A DNA stretch of 64,000 nucleotides, taken from positions 1-64,000 of IMG/VR virus record IMGVR_UViG_3300044591_001861. The stretch is one strand, 5' to 3'. Made by a program: the position numbers and the translations under genes. Under the pieces are notes generated by a model that was not told the origin of the DNA, made no database searches, and saw only the letters and a program-made list of their open reading frames with translations. Position 1 is the stretch's first letter; every line of letters begins with the position of its first letter. Origin of the DNA: a virus. Of the stretch, positions 22,609 to 28,281 are shown one piece after another.

Positions 22609-22682
22609 TATCCATGAGAGGACTCGAACCTCCAACAAATAAATCCTTAGTCTATTGCCTCTTCCAATTGGGCTACATGGAT
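22609..22682 (-). tRNA. tRNA with apparent anticodon AAG (Leu-type codon, class I body)
   Basis: Acceptor ATCCATG/CATGGAT, D-arm GCC/GGC, anticodon stem ATAGA/TTTAT with loop CTAAGGA, T-arm GGAGG-TTCGAGT-CCTCT, variable loop TTGTT. The anticodon AAG would read CUU (Leu), but Leu tRNAs have a long variable arm and this one is only 5 bases. Identity is uncertain. Confidence 0.65.
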
Positions 22683-22685
22683 ATA

Positions 22686-22756
22686 CTGGGTGACTAGGAC
22701 TCGAACCTAGATAAACGCCTTCAAAGGGCGGTGTCCTACCATTAGACGATCTCCCA
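22686..22756 (-). tRNA. tRNA-Gln (anticodon TTG)
   Basis: Acceptor TGGGAGA/TCACCCA with one A-A mismatch, anticodon loop CTTTGAA, T-arm CTAGG-TTCGAGT-CCTAG, discriminator G. Confidence 0.92.
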
Positions 22757-22828
22757 AGCCCTCAATTGGATTTGAACCAACGACCTACTCATTACTAGTG
22801 AGTTGCTCTACCACTGAGCTATAAGGGC
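22757..22828 (-). tRNA. tRNA-Thr (anticodon AGT)
   Basis: Acceptor GCCCTTA/TGAGGGC, anticodon stem ACTCA/TGAGT with loop CTAGTAA, T-arm GTTGG-TTCAAAT-CCAAT. A34 is unusual for bacterial Thr tRNA. Confidence 0.88.
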
Positions 22829-22830
22829 GG

Positions 22831-22901
22831 GGTGCCGTATGGGAATTGAACCCATCTAGTCGGTTCCACAAACCGATGCCTTACCACTAGGCTAACGACA
22901 C
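22831..22901 (-). tRNA. tRNA-His (anticodon GTG)
   Basis: Acceptor GTGTCGT/ACGGCAC, anticodon stem TCGGT/ACCGA with loop TTGTGGA, T-arm ATGGG-TTCAATT-CCCAT. Confidence 0.93.
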
Positions 22902-22902
22902 A

Positions 22903-22974
22903 AGGCAGTGGGTAGAATTGAACTACCGACATAGAGGGTATGAATCTCTTGTTCTACCACTGAACTACACTGCC
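22903..22974 (-). tRNA. tRNA-Met (anticodon CAT), second copy
   Basis: Acceptor GGCAGTG/CACTGCC, anticodon stem AGAGA/CCTCT with loop TTCATAC, T-arm GGTAG-TTCAATT-CTACC. Distinct from the CAT tRNA at 17.3 kb, so one of the two may be lysidine-Ile. Confidence 0.9.
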
Positions 22975-22977
22975 AAA

Positions 22978-23064
22978 CGGAAGATGTTGGATTCGAACCA
23001 ACGGAAGGATTACTCCTTCGACGGTTTAGCAAACCGTTGCTTTAGACCTCTCAGCCAATCTTCC
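22978..23064 (-). tRNA. tRNA-Ser (anticodon GCT)
   Basis: Class II: acceptor GGAAGAT/ATCTTCC, anticodon stem ACGGT/ACCGT with loop TTGCTAA, long variable arm, T-arm GTTGG-TTCGAAT-CCAAC, discriminator G. Confidence 0.95.
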
Positions 23065-23068
23065 AAGG

Positions 23069-23140
23069 TGGAACCGACAAGATTTGAACTTGTGACCGCT
23101 CGGTTATCAGCCGAGTGCTCTACCGCTGAGCTACGGTTCC
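23069..23140 (-). tRNA. tRNA-Ile (anticodon GAT)
   Basis: Acceptor GGAACCG/CGGTTCC, anticodon stem CTCGG/CCGAG with loop CTGATAA, T-arm ACAAG-TTCAAAT-CTTGT, discriminator A. Confidence 0.95.
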
Positions 23141-23145
23141 AAAGT

Positions 23146-23215
23146 ATTCCTAACGGGATTCGAACCCGTGCTGCCACCTTGAAAGGGTGGTGACCTAACC
23201 GCTAGTCGATAGGAA
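23146..23215 (-). tRNA. tRNA-Glu (anticodon TTC)
   Basis: Acceptor TTCCTAT/TTAGGAA, anticodon stem CCACC/GGTGG with loop CTTTCAA, T-arm ACGGG-TTCGAAT-CCCGT. Confidence 0.92.
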
Positions 23216-23217
23216 CT

Positions 23218-23264
23218 TGATGCTACAACCGCCAAGGAGGAACACTCCACAGGCAGCGTAGCAA
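23218..23264 (-). other. Hairpin spacer between tRNA-Asp and tRNA-Glu
   Basis: An imperfect inverted repeat closes with TGCTAC/GTAGCA and contains GGC/GCC. No tRNA arms remain. Possibly a processing signal or remnant. Confidence 0.4.
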
Positions 23265-23336
23265 CGACCCTAACGAGATTTGAACTCGTGATACCACCGT
23301 GACAGGGTGGCGTGATAACCGCTTCACTATAGGGTC
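23265..23336 (-). tRNA. tRNA-Asp (anticodon GTC)
   Basis: Acceptor GACCCTA/TAGGGTC, anticodon stem CCACC/GGTGG with loop CTGTCAC, T-arm ACGAG-TTCAAAT-CTCGT, discriminator G. Confidence 0.95.
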
Positions 23337-23340
23337 AAGG

Positions 23341-23422
23341 TGGGAGGAACAGGATTTGAACCTGTGAAGGCAGAGCCGTCTGATTTACAGTCAGATTCCT
23401 TTAACCACTCGGAAATCCTCCC
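23341..23422 (-). tRNA. tRNA-Tyr (anticodon GTA)
   Basis: Class II: acceptor GGGAGGA/TCCTCCC, anticodon stem TCTGA/TCAGA with loop CTGTAAA, long variable arm, T-arm ACAGG-TTCAAAT-CCTGT, discriminator A. Confidence 0.95.
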
Positions 23423-23426
23423 ACGA

Positions 23427-23499
23427 TGGGTCTGGTCGGACTCGAACCGACGACTTACAGGTTAAAAGCCCGCTACTCTACCAACTGAGTTACAGACCC
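23427..23499 (-). tRNA. tRNA-Lys (anticodon TTT)
   Basis: Acceptor GGGTCTG/CAGACCC, anticodon stem GCGGG/CCTGT with loop CTTTTAA, T-arm GTCGG-TTCGAGT-CCGAC. Confidence 0.93.
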
Positions 23500-23621
23500 A
23501 AATAATATAGGATAAATATTCAGTTGTCTAGGTTCTGGTCTCTTGACCACTTGATTACAATACCACCGTTTGATCTCTGGGGGGGAGGTTGGTGGACGCT
23601 TAGGAAACTGTCACAGACAAC
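23500..23621. other. Intergenic stretch with no recognised feature
   Basis: About 120 bases between tRNA-Lys and the terminator. On the minus strand a TATATTAT could be part of a promoter for the tRNA group, but no good -35 is placed. A purine-rich GGGGGGGAGG run lies near 23580. Confidence 0.4.
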
Positions 23622-23656
23622 AAAAAAGGGGAGAGAAACTAAAAGTTTCCTCCCCT
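23622..23656 (-). terminator. Strong terminator inside the tRNA array
   Basis: Minus strand: AGGGGAGGAAACT / AGTTTCTCTCCCCT stem with a short T loop, followed by TTTTTTGTTG. It ends the 190-base unit starting at the late promoter at 23803. Confidence 0.88.
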
Positions 23657-23682
23657 GTCTTTTTGCTTTTATGGATTACATC

Positions 23683-23781
23683 TTACATATGTTTTTCCAT
23701 ATTCGCAAACAGGGGAGTGCCCTCAATATGCCAATAGCGGCAATCAAGAGTACTAATCTGTTTGTTCATTTGGAAAGACAT
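23683..23781 (-). CDS. Possible mini-gene of 32 residues
   Basis: ATG frame MSFQMNKQISTLDCRYWHIE and 12 more residues. No clear SD. It is exactly enclosed by TATAAATA (23803-23810) and the terminator at 23622-23656, so this unit is transcribed for either this peptide or a short RNA. Confidence 0.4.
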   Translation of the reverse strand: MSFQMNKQISTLDCRYWHIEGTPLFANMEKHM

Positions 23782-23802
23782 TGTTTTCGACCTAAGTATG
23801 TT

Positions 23803-23810
23803 TATTTATA
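23803..23810 (-). promoter_or_regulatory. Late-promoter-like TATAAATA inside the tRNA array
   Basis: A perfect TATAAATA octamer on the minus strand, 22 bases upstream of the mini-gene ATG. Confidence 0.5.
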
Positions 23811-23832
23811 AGACTTTTCAATAAAAAGTCAA

Positions 23833-23906
23833 CGACTCAAGTAGGACTCGAACCTACGACCGACTGCTTAGAAGGCAGTTGCTCTATCCATCTGAGCTAT
23901 TGAGTC
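23833..23906 (-). tRNA. tRNA-Arg (anticodon TCT)
   Basis: Acceptor GACTCAA/TTGAGTC, anticodon stem ACTGC/GCAGT with loop CTTCTAA, T-arm GTAGG-TTCGAGT-CCTAC. Confidence 0.95.
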
Positions 23907-23914
23907 ATGAGACA

Positions 23915-23943
23915 ATTTTATCCGATATGAATTCAATTGTCAA
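23915..23943 (-). promoter_or_regulatory. Sigma70 promoter upstream of tRNA-Arg(TCT), with inverted repeat
   Basis: Minus strand: TTGACA (23938-23943), 17 bases, TAAAAT (23915-23920). GACAATT at the -35 and AATTGTC at the -10 are perfect inverted copies enclosing the spacer. Confidence 0.7.
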
Positions 23944-23945
23944 GT

Positions 23946-24026
23946 AGGACGAGAGGGACTTGAACCCTCACAGGCAATGCCCGACAGATTTTAAGTCTGG
24001 TGTGTCTACCAATTCCACCACCGTCC
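23946..24026 (-). tRNA. tRNA-Leu (anticodon TAA)
   Basis: Class II: acceptor GGACGGT/CTCGTCC, anticodon stem CAGA/TCTG with loop CTTAAAA, variable arm CGGGCATTGCCTG, T-arm GAGGG-TTCAAGT-CCCTC. Confidence 0.93.
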
Positions 24027-24053
24027 CGCAAAATATACCTCTTAGAGAGGTAA

Positions 24054-24146
24054 TAGGAGTGGAGGGACTCGAACCCCCAACCGCACGGTAATCTGCCGTA
24101 TACGGAAGGTATAAGCTTCCCGCTCTGCCAATTGAGCTACACTCCC
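24054..24146 (-). tRNA. tRNA with anticodon TAT and an abnormally long variable region
   Basis: Acceptor GGGAGTG/CACTCCT, class I D-arm (GCTCAATTGGCAGAGC), anticodon stem GGAAG/CTTCC with loop CTTATAC, T-arm GGGGG-TTCGAGT-CCCTC. Between anticodon and T-arms lie 25 bases with an internal hairpin ACGG-CAGATTA-CCGT. Ile tRNAs normally have 5 bases here. The anticodon TAT reads AUA; identity uncertain. Confidence 0.8.
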
Positions 24147-24160
24147 TTGTGTACTGACCA

Positions 24161-24190
24161 ATAATACCATTTAATTGGATTGATTGTCAA
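24161..24190 (-). promoter_or_regulatory. Sigma70 promoter at the head of the tRNA array
   Basis: Minus strand: TTGACA (24185-24190), 18 bases, TATTAT (24161-24166), 15 bases upstream of the first tRNA. TTGACAAT and ATTGGTCA form an imperfect inverted repeat. Confidence 0.72.
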
Positions 24191-24233
24191 GTGTTAAGTC
24201 TCGGAGATCTCTGAAACCAACTTAATAAGAATA

Positions 24234-24668
24234 TCACTTTTTGGGGCAGTTGTCAACCCATGGAGAACAGAGTCTCATTTCTCCTCCAAGTTTTTTACAC
24301 TCTTCAGTGTAGCATAAAGAATTATCAATTGGTTTCTCTATGTATGTAGGTGAAGGTACTTTAACTATTCCACTATCTCCAGTTAAACGTTCATAATCTC
24401 TGATTGCTTTATCAACTTCCAATTCTACTCTAGATTCAATTTCTTTTTCTATATCTTTAGGTTTTGGTATTTCTTGTGTCAATCCAAAGTGTTGGATAAT
24501 AGCATTATATATTTTCCATAACTGTTTTTCATCCATTTTTAACCATCCAGATAAACCAGATATTAACAATAAGATTACAGAAGAAATAATAAATCCCTTC
24601 ACATATTTTGGACTTAATGTTGGCAATACTTTTAATTTACCTTCTTTAACTTCAAATAATTTAAACAT
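24234..24668 (-). CDS. Membrane-anchored hypothetical protein with coiled coil
   Basis: A 144-residue protein. A short cytoplasmic N-terminus (MFKLFEVKEGKLKVLPTL) leads into one membrane segment (about 27-44, GFIISSVILLLISG), followed by a charged helical region (KDIEKEIESRVELEVDKAIR) and a Cys-rich end (CYTEECKKLGG, LCSPWVDNC), suggesting an exported tail with disulphides. The start overlaps the upstream stop as TAATG with GGGAGA ahead. Rz-like or envelope functions are possible; none is proven. Confidence 0.68.
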   Translation of the reverse strand: MFKLFEVKEGKLKVLPTLSPKYVKGFIISSVILLLISGLSGWLKMDEKQLWKIYNAIIQHFGLTQEIPKPKDIEKEIESRVELEVDKAIRDYERLTGDSGIVKVPSPTYIEKPIDNSLCYTEECKKLGGEMRLCSPWVDNCPKK

Positions 24669-24958
24669 TATTGATTCTCCCAAAAATCTTCTAGTGCTTT
24701 ATCTATCAGATCATCTGGTGGAGTATAATTTTGTTTATCTCTTAGTTTCTTAGTATCAAAAGTTAAAATTGGAGTAATAGTTCCATCATTTTCAACTCTA
24801 ACCTTTGCACCAAATGCATTTCCTTTTGGTTGAATGTTTAGAGTATTTGCAGATTCTAATGAAACTTCTATTTTATCGTTACTTGCTTTTAAATAACCTG
24901 CTTTTGCAAGAAGATCAACTGCATCTTTTTCTGAATCGGGAAGATTATCTATTCCCAT
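24668..24958 (-). CDS. Hypothetical protein, 96 residues
   Basis: A soluble protein (MGIDNLPDSEKDAVDLLAKA start; an in-frame TTG four codons earlier is less likely). The order of helix then beta strands is seen, with no known motif. Translationally coupled to the membrane protein after it. A promoter lies about 80 bases upstream. Confidence 0.62.
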   Translation of the reverse strand: MGIDNLPDSEKDAVDLLAKAGYLKASNDKIEVSLESANTLNIQPKGNAFGAKVRVENDGTITPILTFDTKKLRDKQNYTPPDDLIDKALEDFWENQ

Positions 24959-24970
24959 GATATTGTCCAA

Positions 24971-25231
24971 TGGATCTTTATATATTTATTTCTAAGATCT
25001 TTAAAGCTTCTTATAACTTATCTTCAACCCTAACAAAGGTATTTTAATTAGATATTATAGGTCTGTCAAGCAGATTAAGGTCATAAGGACCAACGGAGAC
25101 CAAATATCAGATACGCTCTAAGACCTCTCAGAGACGCTCTGAGGGCACTCTGAGGCGCTGTGAGAGGGTTGCTACGATATCAGTTTTATAGGGATTATCT
25201 ACTTCTTCTTACCAAATTTAAAATTAAACAT
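24971..25231 (-). other. Intergenic region with promoter and CTCTGAG repeats
   Basis: No gene in 25.0-25.2 kb. On the minus strand TTGACA (25064-25069), 17 bases, TAAAAT (25041-25046) is a good sigma70 promoter for the two genes below. Upstream of it (about 25094-25155) CTCTGAG-like units recur four times in direct and inverted order, including a CTCAGAG-ACG-CTCTGAG hairpin. Confidence 0.65.
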
Positions 25232-25262
25232 AAAAAAAGAGGAGTAGCAACCGCTCTCCTCT
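25232..25262 (-). terminator. Terminator after the lysozyme gene
   Basis: Minus strand: AGAGGAG / CTCCTCT stem (25238-25262) followed by TTTTTTT, 30 bases past the stop. Confidence 0.85.
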
Positions 25263-25292
25263 ATTTATTATTCAGTTGTATATTCTATTGTA

Positions 25293-25955
25293 TCAAACTT
25301 CTACCGTGATCAGTTTGGAAGCATATTCATGAGCATACGATGTGCGAGCACCATGATGCCCCCAACCAATCCAACTATACGCATAGTCCATGTAACGATT
25401 GATAGACTTACCAGGAGTTTTCATCCTGTCTTCAATTCGTTTCCATTGAACTTCAGTCGTTAGATAACGAAGTTGCGTTGGAAGTGCTGATGGAGAACCA
25501 CCAAACTTCTTAGCGAAATCACCCAATCCATAATAACGATCGGCAGATGTCCATTGAATCAGTCCGTAACCACGTCCGCAGTTACTCCAACTGGTTCTAC
25601 TACCACCTTCGCAAATGTTAGGAACAAAAGTTGATTCCTGACGAATATTGCCCATGATGGTAGCAAGGGCGTTTCTGTCTTTAATACCACGATCCTGGAA
25701 GTATGCCAGGGTAGCATTCTCATGTTCATTACACCCTTTACAAATTAACCTTGTCTCTTTAGGCTTTTCGGGAGCAACCTCGCGGATTGCTGTCTTCTTT
25801 TCATCTACAAGATCAAATTCTTTAATAATGGAAAAGGGTTTATTTTCCACTGGTGGTGGAGGACCTTGCATCTTGTAGTTGACGAATGGCAGTGATGCCG
25901 TACTGGTTGTAACCGCAGCCATAAGAGGCAGGGCTACTGTAAAGAAATTTTGCAC
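25293..25955 (-). CDS. Secreted phage lysozyme (tail-lysozyme domain)
   Basis: A 220-residue protein. The N-terminus (MQNFFTVALPLMAAVTTSTA) is a signal or signal-anchor segment. A Pro-rich linker follows (about 30-70), then a Phage_lysozyme2-like domain (about 75-220): ATLAYFQDRGIKDRNALATI, MGNIRQESTFVPN (catalytic-type Glu), GRGYGLIQWTSADRY. It would cleave peptidoglycan and act as endolysin or virion lysin. The start is GTG at 25953-25955; no ATG or clear SD is nearby, so expression may depend on the structured leader just upstream. Confidence 0.85.
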   Translation of the reverse strand: MQNFFTVALPLMAAVTTSTASLPFVNYKMQGPPPPVENKPFSIIKEFDLVDEKKTAIREVAPEKPKETRLICKGCNEHENATLAYFQDRGIKDRNALATIMGNIRQESTFVPNICEGGSRTSWSNCGRGYGLIQWTSADRYYGLGDFAKKFGGSPSALPTQLRYLTTEVQWKRIEDRMKTPGKSINRYMDYAYSWIGWGHHGARTSYAHEYASKLITVEV

Positions 25956-26053
25956 TAATTTAAATTGAACTCTACATCCGTATAGGCAAAGGAGAAGTTC
26001 CCCTTCTCAGGGGCAGCGCCCACGGCTCTAAATGACACTCAAAGTCTCATAAT
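25956..26053 (-). ncRNA. Structured 5' leader of the lysozyme gene with exclusive hairpins
   Basis: On the minus strand three hairpins share bases: GGGC-GCT-GCCC (26011-26021), CCCC-TGAGAA-GGGG (26000-26013) and GAGAAG-GGGAA-CTTCTC (25992-26008). Only alternate ones can form at once, which is the layout of a switch or attenuator. The leader from the promoter at 26085 to the GTG is about 120 bases. Confidence 0.55.
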
Positions 26054-26081
26054 AAAAAAGATCCACATAGTTGTGAATCTT
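26054..26081 (-). terminator. Terminator between the 72-residue gene and the lysozyme leader
   Basis: Minus strand: AAGATTCAC / GTGGATCTT stem followed by TTTTTTATT. It begins at about +1 of the overlapping promoter, so it stops upstream transcripts but not those starting at the promoter. Confidence 0.78.
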
Positions 26082-26084
26082 AAC

Positions 26085-26113
26085 ATAATAAGTTAATATT
26101 TAGGATCTGTCAA
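26085..26113 (-). promoter_or_regulatory. Sigma70 promoter of the lysozyme gene
   Basis: Minus strand: TTGACA (26108-26113), 17 bases, TATTAT (26085-26090). It lies in the gap after the 72-residue gene stop. Confidence 0.75.
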
Positions 26114-26122
26114 GTGTTTGGA

Positions 26123-26341
26123 TCACCGAACATCAATCTCCTGATCTCCAAAATCATCTTCCAACTCCAAACACATATAATTCAGATCCTCTTCTTCTTC
26201 TAGATCAATCCATTCTGAAAATTCTTCAGAAATTGCAATTGCATTAAGATGGTCTTCTGTATTTTCAGATTCTGACAACTGGTGAATACGGTCGATTGAC
26301 CAATCACGGACTTGAATCGCCGCATTAATCGTTGTTTCCAT
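26123..26341 (-). CDS. Hypothetical acidic protein, 72 residues
   Basis: METTINAAIQVRDWSIDRIH start; a longer frame upstream is the shadow of the GIY-YIG gene. Very acidic (SEWIDLEEEEDLNY, LELEDDFGDQEID). It overlaps the nuclease gene by 17 bases. Function not recognised; acidic small phage proteins sometimes bind host DNA-binding proteins. Confidence 0.6.
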   Translation of the reverse strand: METTINAAIQVRDWSIDRIHQLSESENTEDHLNAIAISEEFSEWIDLEEEEDLNYMCLELEDDFGDQEIDVR

Positions 26342-26771
26342 AATAATCTTTTCGGAAGTACCTTGAGAGGATGTTGCTATTGTAGAACGCTGGGGTTCCA
26401 TCGTCAAGGGATTCTGTGAGGACATTATTTGTGAAGAGTTGCTTTGTCTCTTCAAAGTTTGTTTTGCCCTTTGTTTTATGTAATGAGAGGATAGTTCTAC
26501 TAAAACTTTCCCTACCATATTTTTCAACGTCTTCTTTAAGCTCTGGACAAGACCCATAGTATTTTTTCCAATCAGATTCAGATTTTACTTTTCTTTTCTT
26601 TCCCTTAGGCGTTCTAAAAGAGAAGAAGTACTTCCTCCCAATATATCTCCTTCCATTGGAATTATTGGTAATTAAATAAACAAAACCAAAATATTCTCCA
26701 ATATTGGCGCTGCTAAAAGGATTTCCATTATAGATCCATGGATTCTCATAGTCAATATCTATACTCATCAA
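26325..26771 (-). CDS. GIY-YIG endonuclease (Seg-like)
   Basis: A 148-residue protein with a GIY-YIG domain: GFVYLITNNSNGRRYIGRKY (the paired Tyr and the Arg/Lys of the catalytic site) and later KKYYGSCPELKEDVEKYG and NFEETKQLF with the metal-binding Glu. Free-standing GIY-YIG nucleases (Seg proteins in T4) cut related phages and spread by gene conversion. It lies beside nrdB, a frequent integration neighbourhood. It overlaps the gene before it by 20 bases. Confidence 0.85.
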   Translation of the reverse strand: MMSIDIDYENPWIYNGNPFSSANIGEYFGFVYLITNNSNGRRYIGRKYFFSFRTPKGKKRKVKSESDWKKYYGSCPELKEDVEKYGRESFSRTILSLHKTKGKTNFEETKQLFTNNVLTESLDDGTPAFYNSNILSRYFRKDYYGNND

Positions 26772-26913
26772 TTATATCAAGAACTTCATTGAGATATTTA
26801 TGAGCAAGTCCTTTCATGTCCATGTCGTGTCTAACATGTTCCTTATAAAGTTTATCCTTTAATCCTAAAATACGAACTTTCAATTCATCTTTAACTAATT
26901 GATTTTTAGGCAT
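26752..26913 (-). CDS. Small helical hypothetical protein, 53 residues
   Basis: MPKNQLVKDELKVRILGLKD start and an amphipathic helical body; I recall this small gene from cyanophage genomes. The ATG lies directly at the end of the terminator U-run, so its ribosome site is unclear; AGAGGAGG is 20 bases away in the terminator stem. Confidence 0.62.
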   Translation of the reverse strand: MPKNQLVKDELKVRILGLKDKLYKEHVRHDMDMKGLAHKYLNEVLDIIDEYRY

Positions 26914-26940
26914 AAAAAAAGAGGAGTGCTACCTCCTCTA
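26914..26940 (-). terminator. Terminator downstream of nrdB that abuts the next start codon
   Basis: Minus strand: AGAGGAG / CTCCTCT stem followed by TTTTTTT and then directly ATG of the 53-residue gene. Confidence 0.83.
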
Positions 26941-26941
26941 T

Positions 26942-27103
26942 CTATACAACATCATTATGTGTTTTACCTAACCATTCAGTTTGATAATCATAATCTCCAA
27001 ACAAATATTCATCACATTCTGCTGCTTCTTGATATGCGTTCAGGATTTCCTGTTCACACCATTCATCATAATTGGAATCCTGCAAAAGTATTTTTGGTAA
27101 CAT
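26942..27103 (-). CDS. Hypothetical acidic protein, 53 residues
   Basis: MLPKILLQDSNYDEWCEQEI start, acidic throughout (ECDEYLFGDYDYQ). It overlaps the 3' end of nrdB by 38 bases in another frame and is followed by a terminator. Function not recognised. Confidence 0.55.
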   Translation of the reverse strand: MLPKILLQDSNYDEWCEQEILNAYQEAAECDEYLFGDYDYQTEWLGKTHNDVV

Positions 27104-28247
27104 CTTGTTTAATACCCCCAACAACATATGATTCTACCTCCGTTTCCTGGGGTGCCACCTGGAGACCTTTAGAGGAAATCCAGTGCTGAGTCCAAGGAAG
27201 TGGGTTATTGTTTGCTGAAATATCATATTGGGGCTTTAGCCCAATTGCTTTAATTCTTCTATTTGCGATCCACTCTACGTACTGCTGAAGAAGTTTATCA
27301 TTAAGACCGATCATGCTTCCATCCTTGAACAGATAATCTGCCCATTTTTTTTCTTCATTTACAGCAAGATCGAACATTTTGTATGTCCACTCTTCTTCTT
27401 CCTTCATAATTTGCTTCATTTCTGGATCATCACCATCACGCCATTTATTCAGGATGTTCTGAGTAATAGCTAGATGTTGGTTTTCGTCTCTTGCGATAAG
27501 AGAGATGATTTTAGCGGATCCTTCCATAAGCTTAAGTTCACCGAATGCGAAACTACAAGCAAAACTAACGTAGAACCTAATACCTTCAAGAATGTTAACG
27601 TTTGCGACTGCTCTATAGAGTTTTCTTTTAACATCATTGATCGTTTCTTTTGCATTGGAAACACCTTCAAGCCTGAACATCCAATCATTAGATGTTCCAT
27701 AACTTTGTGCTGACTGAATAAAGTCATCATAAGATTCTGTCACGCTCTTAGCTCTTTCAAGAATACGTTCATCTGTGATGATAGTATCAAATACCTCAGA
27801 TGGATCTGAGTATATATTCTTGATAATGTAAGTATATGAGCGACTATGGATCATCTCCATAAATCCCCATACTTCCATACACGCTTCAAGTTCTGGCAAA
27901 GAACAGTAGGGAATAAATGCCATACCAGGACCACGACCCTGAACAGAGTCAAGCATGATCTGATACTTTAGATTAGAAGTATAGATATGCTTCTGCTCAG
28001 GACGCAGGGTTTGATAATCTCCACGATCCTTCTGGAGAGATACCTCTTCAGGTCTCCAGAAGTATCCGAGTTGTTGAGTAGTCAGTTTATCAAAGATTGG
28101 ATACTTATAAGAATCATATCTTTGAATTCCAAGTGGTTTGCCAAAAAACATTGGTTGTTTTTTGGTATCTACCTTTTCAGTGTTAAAAACTGTCATTCCT
28201 TTAATTTGGGTTTGATTTTCCTCTGCTGAAGAAATTTTAAACTGCAT
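27066..28247 (-). CDS. nrdB: Ribonucleotide reductase class I beta subunit
   Basis: A 393-residue radical-generating subunit. It carries the di-iron and tyrosyl-radical pattern: EACMEVWGFMEMIHSRSYTY (Glu, His and the radical Tyr) and LIARDENQHL (Glu, His). With NrdA it reduces ribonucleoside diphosphates to deoxy forms for phage DNA. The ATG at 28245-28247 has AAGGAGGA just upstream and is preferred over the internal Met at residue 18. It follows nrdA by 34 bases. Its end overlaps a small gene. Confidence 0.95.
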   Translation of the reverse strand: MQFKISSAEENQTQIKGMTVFNTEKVDTKKQPMFFGKPLGIQRYDSYKYPIFDKLTTQQLGYFWRPEEVSLQKDRGDYQTLRPEQKHIYTSNLKYQIMLDSVQGRGPGMAFIPYCSLPELEACMEVWGFMEMIHSRSYTYIIKNIYSDPSEVFDTIITDERILERAKSVTESYDDFIQSAQSYGTSNDWMFRLEGVSNAKETINDVKRKLYRAVANVNILEGIRFYVSFACSFAFGELKLMEGSAKIISLIARDENQHLAITQNILNKWRDGDDPEMKQIMKEEEEWTYKMFDLAVNEEKKWADYLFKDGSMIGLNDKLLQQYVEWIANRRIKAIGLKPQYDISANNNPLPWTQHWISSKGLQVAPQETEVESYVVGGIKQDVTKNTFAGFQL

Positions 28248-28281
28248 ACTCTCCTCCTTTCACATGAATTATTTAATGGTT

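Noticed and set aside
23524-23811. Plus-strand frame of 95 codons
   Set aside because: It crosses the minus-strand terminator and mini-unit and has no supporting signal.
25085-25165. CRISPR-like array
   Set aside because: The units are about 7 bases and irregularly spaced, with no repeat-spacer order; not a CRISPR.
26341-26557. N-terminal extension of the 72-residue gene (144 codons in total)
   Set aside because: It runs antiphase through the GIY-YIG gene; the internal ATG gives a compact acidic protein, so the extension is taken as a shadow.
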